Source: Nocardia elegans NBRC 108235
GTDB taxonomy: Bacteria > Actinomycetota > Actinomycetes > Mycobacteriales > Mycobacteriaceae
NCBI RefSeq assembly: GCF_001612845.1
Contig: NZ_BDBF01000001.1
Span: 310,001-374,000, forward strand
Direction of reading: 5' to 3'
DNA length: 64,000 nt
In this document: piece by piece, positions 38,924 to 47,432 of the stretch
Layout of the letters: each line of letters opens with the position of its first letter
Position numbering within the stretch: the first letter of the stretch is position 1
Translations under genes and position numbers: made by a program
Notes under the pieces: generated by a model
What the model was told of the DNA's origin: nothing
The model's database searches: none
The model's input: only the letters and a program-made list of their open reading frames with translations

Positions 38924-40590
38924 GCGGTACCTATTGGCGCGCGGTCGACCGGTTCCGCCTGGTCGCCGCCGCCGAACCCGACCGCACCGCGGTGTATTTC
39001 GCCGATGCCGACCATGCGGGCACCCCGCACTATCGGCGGCTGAGCTACGCCGACCTGGATCGCTGGTCCGACACTGTCGGGGAGCGGCTCACCGCCGCGG
39101 GCGTCGGCAGCGGGACCCGCACCATCGTGCTGGTGCTGCCGGGGCCGGAGCTCTACGCGATCATGCTGGGACTGTTGAAGATCGGCGCGGTGCCGGTGGT
39201 CATCGATCCGGGTATGGGGCTGCGCCGGATGCTGCGCTGCCTGCAGGCGGCCGACGCCGAGGCGTTCATCGGCATTCCGCAGGCGCATGCGGCGCGGGTG
39301 CTGTTCCGCCGCTACTTCCGCGGGGTGCGGGTCGCGGTCACGGTCGGGCGGCGGTGGTTCTGGGGCGGAGCGACATTCGGCAGCTGGGGTCGCCGCCCGT
39401 CCGGCACCGCGCCGGACCGCGCTCCGGCGCCCGAGGGCGACCTGCTGATGATCGCGTTCACCACCGGGAGCACCGGACCGGCCAAGGCCGTGGAGATGAC
39501 CCACGGCAATCTGTCGGCCATGGTCGAGCAGGTCCACGCCGCTCGCGGGCATGTGCCGCCGCAGACCTCGCTGATCACGTTGCCGCTGGTCGGCATTCTG
39601 GATCTGCTGCTCGGTTCGCAGTGCGTGCTGCCGCCGCTGATTCCCAGCCGGGTGGGTGCGACCGATCCGGCGCACGTGGCCGACGCGATCGGCCGGTTCG
39701 GCGTCCGCACCATGTTCGCCTCCCCCGCCGTGCTGATCCCGCTGCTGCGCCACCTCGAACAGACCGGCACCCGGCTGCCGACACTGCGCAGCATCTATTC
39801 CGGTGGCGCGCCGGTCCCGGACTGGTGTATCGCCGGCCTGCGCGCGGTGCTCGAGGAGGATGTGCTGGTCTACGCCGGATACGGGTCCACCGAGGCACTG
39901 CCGATGTCGACGATCGAATCGCGCGAGTTGCTCGACGGCCCGTCCGAACGCGCCCGCGCCGGCGCGGGCACCTGCATCGGCCGTCCGGCCGACCGGGTGC
40001 GGGCGCGAATCGTGGCGATCACCGACGACCCGCTGCCCACGTGGGCGGACGCCCGCGCCCGGGAGGATGAACTGGCGGCCACCCGCGGCATCGGCGAACT
40101 GGTGGTGGCGGGGCCGAATGTGAGCACTCGCTACTACTGGCCCACCGCGGCCAACGCGACGGGCAAGATCGTCGACGGCGAGACCGTCTGGCATCGCACC
40201 GGTGACCTGGCGTGGATCGATGACCAGGAGCGAATCTGGTTCTGCGGGCGCAAATCCCAGCGGGTCCGCACCGCCGACGGTCCGATGTTCACGGTGCAGG
40301 TCGAGCAGATCTTCAACGCCGTCGCGGGTGTGGCGCGCACGGCACTGGTCGGGGTGGGGCCGGCGGAAGCACAGCGCCCCGTGCTGTGCGTGGAACTGCG
40401 CCCGGACGCCGATCGCGACGACGTGGCCGCCGCGCTGCGCGCGCGTGGCGCGGAATTCGAGCTGACCACGAAGATCTCGGAGTTCCTGTTTCATCCGGGA
40501 TTTCCGGTCGATATCCGGCACAACGCCAAGATCGGGCGCGAACAGCTCGCGGTGTGGGCGGCTCGGCAGACCGCGAAGGCGTTGCGATGA
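38920..40590 (+). CDS. nltC: Beta-lactone synthetase, OleC-like (NltC-type)
   Basis: ANL-superfamily enzyme of 556 residues that adenylates a 2-alkyl-3-hydroxyacid and closes it to a beta-lactone. Motifs: FTTGSTGPAKAVEMTHGN (P-loop, 182-199), YAGYGSTEALPMS, GDLAWIDDQERIWFCGRKSQ (ribose Asp and hinge) and the OleC-like C-terminus IRHNAKIGREQLAVWA. It differs from fatty-acyl-CoA ligases by the WFWGG insertion region and the RHNAK end. GTG overlaps the nltB stop (GTGA). Confidence 0.85.
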   Translation: MSGTYWRAVDRFRLVAAAEPDRTAVYFADADHAGTPHYRRLSYADLDRWSDTVGERLTAAGVGSGTRTIVLVLPGPELYAIMLGLLKIGAVPVVIDPGMGLRRMLRCLQAADAEAFIGIPQAHAARVLFRRYFRGVRVAVTVGRRWFWGGATFGSWGRRPSGTAPDRAPAPEGDLLMIAFTTGSTGPAKAVEMTHGNLSAMVEQVHAARGHVPPQTSLITLPLVGILDLLLGSQCVLPPLIPSRVGATDPAHVADAIGRFGVRTMFASPAVLIPLLRHLEQTGTRLPTLRSIYSGGAPVPDWCIAGLRAVLEEDVLVYAGYGSTEALPMSTIESRELLDGPSERARAGAGTCIGRPADRVRARIVAITDDPLPTWADARAREDELAATRGIGELVVAGPNVSTRYYWPTAANATGKIVDGETVWHRTGDLAWIDDQERIWFCGRKSQRVRTADGPMFTVQVEQIFNAVAGVARTALVGVGPAEAQRPVLCVELRPDADRDDVAAALRARGAEFELTTKISEFLFHPGFPVDIRHNAKIGREQLAVWAARQTAKALR

Positions 40591-40880
40591 ATGTGAAAGT
40601 TGTTGCCTTGCGGGCTGTTCCGATCGCGGGATGGTTGTTCCTGCTGGCCGGTCCGGCGGTCCGGAGCTCCGGCCGCCGCTGGCTGCGCGCGCTGTGGTGG
40701 CTCGACGCGGTGCTCAGCATCGGCGTGCACGCCGCCCAGATTCCGGTCGCCCTGCGCGCCGCGCGAGGCAGCGGCCGGTCGCGCCTGTACACCGCCGTCA
40801 TGACCCAGCTGTTCGGACTCACCTGGTGGCGCACCGAAACCGTCGGCAGCACAGCATTTTTCGAGGAGAACGAACGGTGA
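40587..40880 (+). CDS. Small membrane protein of the beta-lactone operon
   Basis: A 97-residue protein I do not recognise. Two hydrophobic segments (VVALRAVPIAGWLFLLAGPA; WLRALWWLDAVLSIGVHAAQ) suggest a membrane hairpin with Arg-rich loops, and the C-terminus ends WWRTETVGSTAFFEENER. It overlaps both nltC (ATGA) and nltD (GTGA), so it is firmly embedded in the pathway operon. It could tether the soluble enzymes to the membrane or assist export; this is inference. Confidence 0.75.
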   Translation: MNVKVVALRAVPIAGWLFLLAGPAVRSSGRRWLRALWWLDAVLSIGVHAAQIPVALRAARGSGRSRLYTAVMTQLFGLTWWRTETVGSTAFFEENER

Positions 40881-41917
40881 AGGCACTAGTCACGGGCGCA
40901 TCCGGATTTCTCGGCGGCGCGCTGGTCCGCCGCCTGGTCCGCGAGGGCGGCCACGAGGTGACCGTCCTCGCGCGGCGGACCAGCAACCTCGGCGATCTGC
41001 CCGAACTCCACGGTGTGCGGATCGCCTACGGCGACCTCACCGACGACGAATCCCTCGAACGCGCGTGTGCCGGAGTCGATGTGGTGTTCCACAGTGCCGC
41101 CCGCGTCGACGAACGCGGCACCCGCGCCCAGTTCCACACCGAGAACGTCCGCGCCACCGAAGTTCTGCTGCGCGCCGCCCGCGCCGCCGGAGCCACGCGT
41201 TTCGTGTTCATCTCGAGCCCCAGCGCTCTGATGGATCGCGACGGCGGCGATCAGATCGACATCAACGAATCGGTGCCGTATCCGCGCCACTACCTGAACC
41301 TCTATTCCGAGACCAAGGCCGCCGCGGAGCGCACCGTCCTCGCCGCCGACACCCCGGGTTTCACCACCTGCGCGCTACGGCCGCGCGCGATCTGGGGAGC
41401 CGGCGACCGCTCCGGCCCGATCGTGCGCCTGCTCGGCCGGACCGCACAGGGGCGCCTGCCCGATCTGTCGTCCGGCCGCTCGGTCCGGGCCTCGCTGTGC
41501 CATGTGGACAACATCGTGCACGCCTGTCTGGGCGCCGCCGACTCCGACCGGGTCGGCGGCAAAGCGTATTTCGTCGCCGATGCGGAGCGGACCGACGTCT
41601 GGGCCTTCCTGGCCGAGGTGGCGGGCGGGCTCGGCTACCCGGCTCCCAGCCGCCGGCCGGATCCGCGTGTGCTGGCGGCCGCCGTGTCGGTGATCGAAAC
41701 GGTCTGGCGCATACCGGCGATCGCACGGCGCTGGTCGCCACCGCTGTCACGTTACGTGGTGGCGCTGCTGACCCGCACCGCGACCTACGACACCGGCGCG
41801 GCGGCACGCGATTTCGGTTACGCGCCGATCATCGACCGCGAACAGGGCCTGGCCCGGTTCCTGTCCTGGCTCGAATCCGAGGGCGGCATCGAGAAACTCA
41901 CCCGCGAGCTGCGGTAA
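40877..41917 (+). CDS. nltD: NAD(P)H-dependent 3-ketoacid reductase, OleD-like (NltD-type)
   Basis: An extended SDR/3beta-HSD-type reductase of 346 residues, expected to reduce the 2-alkyl-3-ketoacid to the hydroxyacid used by NltC. TGASGFLGGALVRRL binds the cofactor, FISSPSAL gives the Ser, and LNLYSETKAAAE gives Tyr-x-x-x-Lys. GTG 40877 overlaps the preceding stop (GTGA). Gene order A-B-C-(small)-D; no OleB decarboxylase follows, so the lactone should be the end product. Confidence 0.85.
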   Translation: MKALVTGASGFLGGALVRRLVREGGHEVTVLARRTSNLGDLPELHGVRIAYGDLTDDESLERACAGVDVVFHSAARVDERGTRAQFHTENVRATEVLLRAARAAGATRFVFISSPSALMDRDGGDQIDINESVPYPRHYLNLYSETKAAAERTVLAADTPGFTTCALRPRAIWGAGDRSGPIVRLLGRTAQGRLPDLSSGRSVRASLCHVDNIVHACLGAADSDRVGGKAYFVADAERTDVWAFLAEVAGGLGYPAPSRRPDPRVLAAAVSVIETVWRIPAIARRWSPPLSRYVVALLTRTATYDTGAAARDFGYAPIIDREQGLARFLSWLESEGGIEKLTRELR

Positions 41918-41937
41918 CGCAGAGTCAGGAGCCGATC

Positions 41938-43131
41938 ATGAGTACCGTCTTCCGGCGGCGGATCTCCCCCACCGAGCGCATGTACTTCCCGATGCGCGAT
42001 ATGGCCCCGCCGTTTCTGATGCAACTCGCGATCCCGGGAACCGGGACCCTGGACGCGGAGGCGCTGCGCCGGGCGGTCGCGGTCGCGGCCGCCGCCTGTC
42101 CGGGTGCCCGGCTGCGACGCGAGGGCAAGTACTGGGTGGACACCGGCGTGCCCCCTGCCGTGCGCGATATTCCCGGACATGTCGTGAACTACGACCGGCT
42201 CGAGGCCGACCCGGTCCTCGCGTCGGCGATCGGCCCCACCCCGGAAACCACCTGTGAGGTGCTGCTGCTGACCGGCGACCCGGTCACCGTGATCTTCCGG
42301 GTGTTCCACGGCGTCATGGACGGGATGGGCATGGTGCTGTGGACTCGCAACGTCCTCGCCGCGCTGCGCGGCGAACAGCCGGAAGAACTTCGCGACCCGG
42401 TCGCCGACCGGGAACTGGTGCGGCGGCTCGGCGCACCGGGACGTCCCACCGCCATGATTCCCCGATTCCGCTCGGCGGTCGGCCACGGCCGTCAGGAGGT
42501 GGGCAGCCCCCGGCATCTGCTGCGGCACCGCAGTATCGGGGCCACCGGCCCCGGTGCGGTGGCGCGAGTGTCGGCACTGCTGGCCGACGCCGCGGGCAGC
42601 ACGCAGCGGATCATGGTGCCGGTCGATCTGCGCCGCCACGACGCACAGCTGCGGTCGACGGCGAATCTGGCGTTGCCGCTGTTCCTCGACGTCCGGCCCG
42701 GCCAGGATTGGCGACAGGTGCGCGAACACATGCGTGCGGGTCTGCGGGACCGCACCGAACTCAATCAGTTTGCCGCCGGCGCGATCGCCAACGCACCGCA
42801 CGCCGTCGGCCGCACCATTCTGCGTACGACCAACGTGCTCGGCGCCCGCTTCGGACGCAACCTCGCCTCGGCGACGGTGTCGCATATGGGCCGCTTCGAT
42901 CTCGGCGCGCTGGCGGTGCCCGGCTGGTCGCCCACGTCGGTGCGGGTGCTGCCCCAGCACAGCGTCGCGATGCCGCTGCTGTTCGCGATGGTGGAGGCGG
43001 GCGGCCGTACCGAGCTGACGGTCTCCGCGCGCAACGGCCGCGACATCGAGGATCGGCTCGAAGCGCTGCTGGACCGCATCGCCTCCACACTGGAAAGCGA
43101 ACTGCCGCAACCGGATTCGGCCCTCGCATGA
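41938..43131 (+). CDS. PapA/condensation-type acyltransferase
   Basis: A 397-residue member of the condensation/wax synthase/PapA superfamily. The HHxxxDG motif is reduced to FHGVMDG (His124, Asp128), keeping the catalytic His. FRRRISPTERMYFPMR, LPLFLDVRPGQDWRQ and a C-terminal HMGRFDLGAL/LTVSARNG match PapA-like transferases that esterify lipid hydroxyls. ATG 41938 has AGGAG seven bases upstream. As part of the operon it may acylate the lactone product or a carrier; known nocardiolactone is not acylated, so the substrate is open. Confidence 0.75.
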   Translation: MSTVFRRRISPTERMYFPMRDMAPPFLMQLAIPGTGTLDAEALRRAVAVAAAACPGARLRREGKYWVDTGVPPAVRDIPGHVVNYDRLEADPVLASAIGPTPETTCEVLLLTGDPVTVIFRVFHGVMDGMGMVLWTRNVLAALRGEQPEELRDPVADRELVRRLGAPGRPTAMIPRFRSAVGHGRQEVGSPRHLLRHRSIGATGPGAVARVSALLADAAGSTQRIMVPVDLRRHDAQLRSTANLALPLFLDVRPGQDWRQVREHMRAGLRDRTELNQFAAGAIANAPHAVGRTILRTTNVLGARFGRNLASATVSHMGRFDLGALAVPGWSPTSVRVLPQHSVAMPLLFAMVEAGGRTELTVSARNGRDIEDRLEALLDRIASTLESELPQPDSALA

Positions 43132-45272
43132 CGCGCTGGGCGCGGCTGGTCGGCACCCGCCCGAAACTGGTGCTGCTCGCGGCGATCGGTTTCGCGATCG
43201 TGTGCGGACTGTTCGGCGCCGACGTCCAGCAGCGGGTGAGCGCGGCCGGATTCGCCGATCCCGGAAGCGAATCCGCGCTCGTCGACCGGGTGGTCACGGC
43301 ACATCTGGGCCGGCAGAACCCCGATGTGATCGCGATCTTCACCGCGCCCGACGGACAGGACCTCGCCGCACTGGGCCCGCGCGTCCAGCAGGCGGTCGAC
43401 CACATCGATTCGGCGCTGCTGGCGCAGCCGGTGCAAACCTATTGGAACAATGCTCCACCGCAACAGAATTTCCTGCGGTCGGCGGACGGACGGCAGGGGC
43501 TGGCCGTGGTGTTCGCCGCCGGCGACGACAATCAGCGCATCGCCGCCTATCACGACATCGCCGCGGCGCTGACCGTTCCCGGCGTCTCGGTGCGATTCAC
43601 CGGCTACAGCGCCCTGGCCGACGAGATCGACCGGCAGTCCCGCCACGATCTGGTGCTCGCCGAATCCGTCTCGCTGCCGGTCACAGCGGTGATTCTGGTG
43701 CTGGTGTTCGGCGGGGTGGTCGCCGCCGGCCTGCCGCTGCTGGTGGGTGTGCTCGCCGTCGTGGGCTCACTGGGCGCGGTCGCGGTGATCGCGCACGTCA
43801 CCGAGGTGAGTGTCTTCGCCGTGAACGTCGCCTCGCTGCTGGGACTCGGCCTGGCCATCGACTACGGGCTGTTCGTGGTCACCCGATTCCGCGAGGAACT
43901 CGCCACGGGTGCCGCGGTTTCCGAGGCGGTGACCCGCACCCTGGCCACAGCCGGCCGGACCGTGGGATTCTCGGCACTGCTGCTGGCCTGCGCCTTCGCC
44001 GGAACCTTCGTTTTTCCGCAGGCGGTACTGCGATCGCTGGGTTTCGGGGCCATCGCGGCGGTACTGCTGGCCGCGGGACTGTCGCTGACCGTCCTGCCCG
44101 CCGCGCTCGCCCTGCTCGGTCACCGCGTCGGCGCCTGGAGCTGGCGCCGCGACGCCTTCGAACGCGGCCGGCGCCGCGCCGAGCGATGGTGGGGCCGCGT
44201 GGTGGACGCGGTGGTGCGCCGGCCCGGCGTCGTGGCCGTCACCGTCGGCGGGCTGCTGCTCGTGCTCGCCACGCCGCTCCTGGGCGTGCGGCTGGGCGAT
44301 GTCGACCACACGGCCCTCCCGGCGGGCAATGCCGTGCGCGCCGGTGTCGACGAACTCGCCACGCGTTTCCCGCAGGCCGGTAGCGGCGCGACCGTCCTGC
44401 TGCGCGGTGACGGCGCCCCACCCGACTCCCGCCCCACCGCCGCCGCGATCCGGGCGCTCGGCGCGGTCCCGGGTGTACACGACGTGCAGCGACTCGCCAC
44501 GGTGGACGACGCGGTGGTGCTGCACGCGGCCTTGAACGACCCGGACCGCTCCCCCGCCGCCATCGAAACCGTCACGCGCATAAGGAATCTCGAGCCGCCG
44601 GACGGCGTCGAGATCCAAGTCGGCGGCGATACCGCGGCCACCGTGGACAGCGTCGCGGCCATCACCTCTCGGATGCCGCTGATGATCGCGGTGATGGTGC
44701 TCGCCACGCTGATCCTGCTCGGCGCGGCGTTCCGCTCGGCGGTGCTGCCGGTGAAGGCGGTACTGCTGGCATTCCTCAGCCTGGCCGCCACCTTCGGCAT
44801 CCTGACCTGGATCTTCTGCCGGGGCCATCTCGCCGATCTGCTGCACGTGAGCGTGGGACCGCTCTCGGCGGGGATGATGGTGCTGATCATCGCCGTCGTC
44901 TTCGGGCTCTCGACCGACTACGAGGTCTTCCTGCTCTCGCGCATGGTCGAGGCCCGTCACGACGGTTGCGACACCGTGACCGCGGTCCGCACCGGCACGG
45001 TCCGCACCGCCCGCGTGATCACCGCCGCCGCAACGCTTCTGGTGTTCATCACCGGCGCCTTCACGCTGTCCCCGCTGACGCCGATGCGATTCCTCGGCCT
45101 CGGCATGATCCTGGCGCTGGTCATCGACGCCACGCTGGTGCGGATGCTGCTGGTGCCGGCGCTGGTGCGATTGATGGGCCCGCTGAACTGGTGGCCGATG
45201 CGGCCCGCCGGGGACCGTTACCCCGAAGGTAATGGACCTCGCGCACGCGTCCGGGCAAGCTCGACATCATGA
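43128..45272 (+). CDS. MMPL-family lipid transporter
   Basis: A 714-residue RND/MMPL exporter with two repeats of a large periplasmic loop plus helix bundle, about 11-12 membrane segments. The proton-relay Asp-Tyr pairs are seen in both halves: GLGLAIDYGLFVVTRFREE and FGLSTDYEVFLLSRMVE. It lacks the long C-terminal domain of MmpL3. The ATG overlaps the acyltransferase stop (ATGA). It probably exports the finished lipid from the inner membrane. Confidence 0.88.
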   Translation: MTRWARLVGTRPKLVLLAAIGFAIVCGLFGADVQQRVSAAGFADPGSESALVDRVVTAHLGRQNPDVIAIFTAPDGQDLAALGPRVQQAVDHIDSALLAQPVQTYWNNAPPQQNFLRSADGRQGLAVVFAAGDDNQRIAAYHDIAAALTVPGVSVRFTGYSALADEIDRQSRHDLVLAESVSLPVTAVILVLVFGGVVAAGLPLLVGVLAVVGSLGAVAVIAHVTEVSVFAVNVASLLGLGLAIDYGLFVVTRFREELATGAAVSEAVTRTLATAGRTVGFSALLLACAFAGTFVFPQAVLRSLGFGAIAAVLLAAGLSLTVLPAALALLGHRVGAWSWRRDAFERGRRRAERWWGRVVDAVVRRPGVVAVTVGGLLLVLATPLLGVRLGDVDHTALPAGNAVRAGVDELATRFPQAGSGATVLLRGDGAPPDSRPTAAAIRALGAVPGVHDVQRLATVDDAVVLHAALNDPDRSPAAIETVTRIRNLEPPDGVEIQVGGDTAATVDSVAAITSRMPLMIAVMVLATLILLGAAFRSAVLPVKAVLLAFLSLAATFGILTWIFCRGHLADLLHVSVGPLSAGMMVLIIAVVFGLSTDYEVFLLSRMVEARHDGCDTVTAVRTGTVRTARVITAAATLLVFITGAFTLSPLTPMRFLGLGMILALVIDATLVRMLLVPALVRLMGPLNWWPMRPAGDRYPEGNGPRARVRASSTS

Positions 45273-45670
45273 TCGATACCGAAGGAACCCGGCTGTTCCA
45301 CAGCACCATGCCGTTCACCGAGAAGCTCGGCGTCGAGGTGCTCGAGCACGGGCCGAAGCTGGTGCGCAGCCGGCTCGCCTGGGACGAGAGCCTGTGCACA
45401 CTCGGCGGCGTCCTGCACGGCGGAGTACTGATGTCGCTGGCCGACGCCACCGGCGCGGTGTGCGCGTACCTGAATCTGCCGGAGGGCAAGCAGGGCACCA
45501 CGACCGTGGAGTCGAAGACGAATTTCCTGCGGGCGATCCGGTCCGGCTACGCGGTGGCCTCGTCGACGCCGCTGCACGCGGGGCGCAGCTTCATCGTGGT
45601 GGAAACCGAAATCCACGACGACGCAGGCAAACTCGTCGGCAAGGTCACCCAGACCCAGGCGGTGTTGTGA
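45269..45670 (+). CDS. PaaI-type hotdog thioesterase
   Basis: A 133-residue acyl-CoA/acyl-protein thioesterase. LGGVLHGGVLMSLADATGAV is the hotdog helix with the HGG and catalytic Asp, and TNFLRAIRSGYAVASSTPLH the following sheet. The ATG overlaps the MMPL stop (ATGA), making it the last gene of the operon. It could free stalled acyl-CoA intermediates or recycle CoA. Confidence 0.85.
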   Translation: MIDTEGTRLFHSTMPFTEKLGVEVLEHGPKLVRSRLAWDESLCTLGGVLHGGVLMSLADATGAVCAYLNLPEGKQGTTTVESKTNFLRAIRSGYAVASSTPLHAGRSFIVVETEIHDDAGKLVGKVTQTQAVL

Positions 45671-45682
45671 GCGCGAGTGCGC

Positions 45683-46615
45683 TCATCCAGGGCCGGGTCC
45701 GGCGCTGATCGCCATCCGCCCCAGGTTGCGGCGGGTGGCGATCCGATCGACGACGGCATCCAGCTCGGTCCAGTCACGCACCTCGACGTGGGGACGTATC
45801 ACCTTCTCGTCCAACAGCTTCCACAACCGCGCCCGATACTGCTCGATCAGTTCGGGTTCGGTCCGCGACAGCAGTCCCATCGAGAAGCCCGTGACCGTTT
45901 TGAGGTCGCCCAGCAGCGTGGACGTGTCGACCGCGCCACCACCGGCGCTGTAGGCGACCAGCGTGCCGTGCGGGCCCAGGCTGTTCACCCCGCGCTGCAC
46001 CAGGTCACCGCCGACGCCGTCGAGCACGATGTCGACGGCACGGGGCCACGGATCGTCGTAGGTCAGCACGTCATCGGCGCCGCACTGCCGCACGAAATCG
46101 AATTTTCCGGTCGATCCGACGGCGGCGACCACCCGGGACGCTCCCGCCGCTCGTGCGAGCTGGAGCGCCAGATGTCCGGCTCCGGACGCGGCGGCGGTGA
46201 TCAGAACCGAGGCGCCCGCAACGGTTTTCGCCGCGTGCACCACCCCCATCGCGACCAGGCCGCCACGCACCACGGCCAGGGCGTCGGCCGCCGGCACATC
46301 GGCCGGTATCTCGGTCACCATCGCCGTTACGGCACAGACGTATTCGGCGTACAACGAGGCGAACACCACCCCGCCCACCCTGGCTCCGATCCAGGATTCC
46401 GCGACGCCGGGGCCCACCGCGACCACCGTCCCGACCATCTCACCGCCCGGATTCGCCTCGGCATCGGCCCGCAGCATCCGCACCAAGCCGACACCTACAC
46501 CGGTCAATTCGGTGCGGACCAGCACTTGTCCCGGTCCGGGCTCGGGCCGTTCGACCTCCACGAGCCGGGAGCGGGCGAGGCGATCCGCCGCGGGAGAGAA
46601 CTGAATTGCGCGCAC
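45683..46615 (-). CDS. Quinone oxidoreductase-like medium-chain dehydrogenase
   Basis: A 310-residue zinc-independent MDR/QOR protein. GEMVGTVVAVGPGV, ASGAGHLALQLARAAG (NADPH loop, AxGxxG type) and DIVLDGVGGDLVQRG are present; structural and catalytic zinc Cys are absent. The N-terminal part is shorter than usual (GHExxG region reduced). GTG 46615. It is divergent from a TetR gene with twin operators in between and is likely controlled by it. Confidence 0.85.
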   Translation of the reverse strand: MRAIQFSPAADRLARSRLVEVERPEPGPGQVLVRTELTGVGVGLVRMLRADAEANPGGEMVGTVVAVGPGVAESWIGARVGGVVFASLYAEYVCAVTAMVTEIPADVPAADALAVVRGGLVAMGVVHAAKTVAGASVLITAAASGAGHLALQLARAAGASRVVAAVGSTGKFDFVRQCGADDVLTYDDPWPRAVDIVLDGVGGDLVQRGVNSLGPHGTLVAYSAGGGAVDTSTLLGDLKTVTGFSMGLLSRTEPELIEQYRARLWKLLDEKVIRPHVEVRDWTELDAVVDRIATRRNLGRMAISAGPGPG

Positions 46616-46715
46616 TGACAGTGCCTTTCGACCTGGAGCGGCAGATGGCCGCGGGCTGATGCTCGAAGTGACTCAACAGCTGTTACGGGGCAACATCCTT
46701 ACCTCCTCGAAATTC

Positions 46716-46730
46716 TTACTACCGACGTAA
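46716..46730. promoter_or_regulatory. TetR operator, copy 1
   Basis: TTACTACCGACGTAA (TTAC-N7-GTAA). It matches the inverted form of copy 2 (46767) at 13 of 15 positions. Confidence 0.65.
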
Positions 46731-46766
46731 GATAGGCGACCGCGCCGCGGTAGGTCAAGGCGATTT

Positions 46767-46781
46767 TTATGTCGGTGGTAA
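46767..46781. promoter_or_regulatory. TetR operator, copy 2
   Basis: TTATGTCGGTGGTAA, in inverted orientation to copy 1, centres 51 bp apart. It overlaps the -10 of tetR, so autorepression is likely. Confidence 0.65.
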
Positions 46782-46784
46782 TAT
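46779..46784 (+). promoter_or_regulatory. Putative -10 for leaderless tetR mRNA
   Basis: TAATAT exactly seven bases before ATG 46792; no Shine-Dalgarno. Confidence 0.5.
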
Positions 46785-46791
46785 TTCGGCC

Positions 46792-47427
46792 ATGGCCAGT
46801 GCGACGCCCGGACTGCGGGAAACCAAGAAGCAGCAGACCCGCCAGGAGATTTCCGACACCGCGACCAGGCTGTTCATCGAGCGCGGATTCGAGGCGACCA
46901 CCATCGCGGAGATCGCGGAGGCCGCGCGGGTGGCGAAGAAGACCGTCACCAACTACTTCCCGCGCAAGGAGGATCTGGCGCTGGACCATCACGAGCAGTT
47001 CGTCGGCGCACTCGCCACCGCGGTCACCGCCCGTGCCGCCGACGAATCGGCACTCGACGCGCTGCGCCGCCTGTTCCGTTGCGCGGCACAGGATTACGCG
47101 GCCGACGTCGGATTCTCGGGACCGGAGTTCAGCCGCATGCTCGCCGACAGCCCGACACTCACCGCGCGGGTGCGCGAGCTGCACGAGTTGCGCGAGCAGG
47201 CCCTGGCCGAGGTGCTGCCCGGAGACGACCTGCTGCGCCGGACGGCGGCCGCCCAATTGGCGGCGGCCTGCCGGCTGCTGTTCCAGCGCATTCAGCAGCT
47301 GCAGCTGTCCGGCGCGCCTCGGCGCCGGGTCGCGGCCACCGTCACCGCCGAGGCCGAGCGCATCTTCGATCTGCTGGAACCGGCCTTCGGCGAGTACGGG
47401 CGTGCTCCGAGGGATGACTCCGAGTGA
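46792..47427 (+). CDS. TetR-family regulator
   Basis: A 211-residue repressor. HTH: RQEISDTATRLFIERGFEAT then IAEIAEAARVAKKTVTNYFP with KEDLAL. The KKTVTNYFPRKEDL type is common among actinobacterial regulators of oxidoreductases. The C-terminal half is helical with an unknown ligand pocket. It likely controls itself and the divergent quinone oxidoreductase through the two sites at 46716 and 46767. Confidence 0.9.
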   Translation: MASATPGLRETKKQQTRQEISDTATRLFIERGFEATTIAEIAEAARVAKKTVTNYFPRKEDLALDHHEQFVGALATAVTARAADESALDALRRLFRCAAQDYAADVGFSGPEFSRMLADSPTLTARVRELHELREQALAEVLPGDDLLRRTAAAQLAAACRLLFQRIQQLQLSGAPRRRVAATVTAEAERIFDLLEPAFGEYGRAPRDDSE

Positions 47428-47432
47428 ATGCC

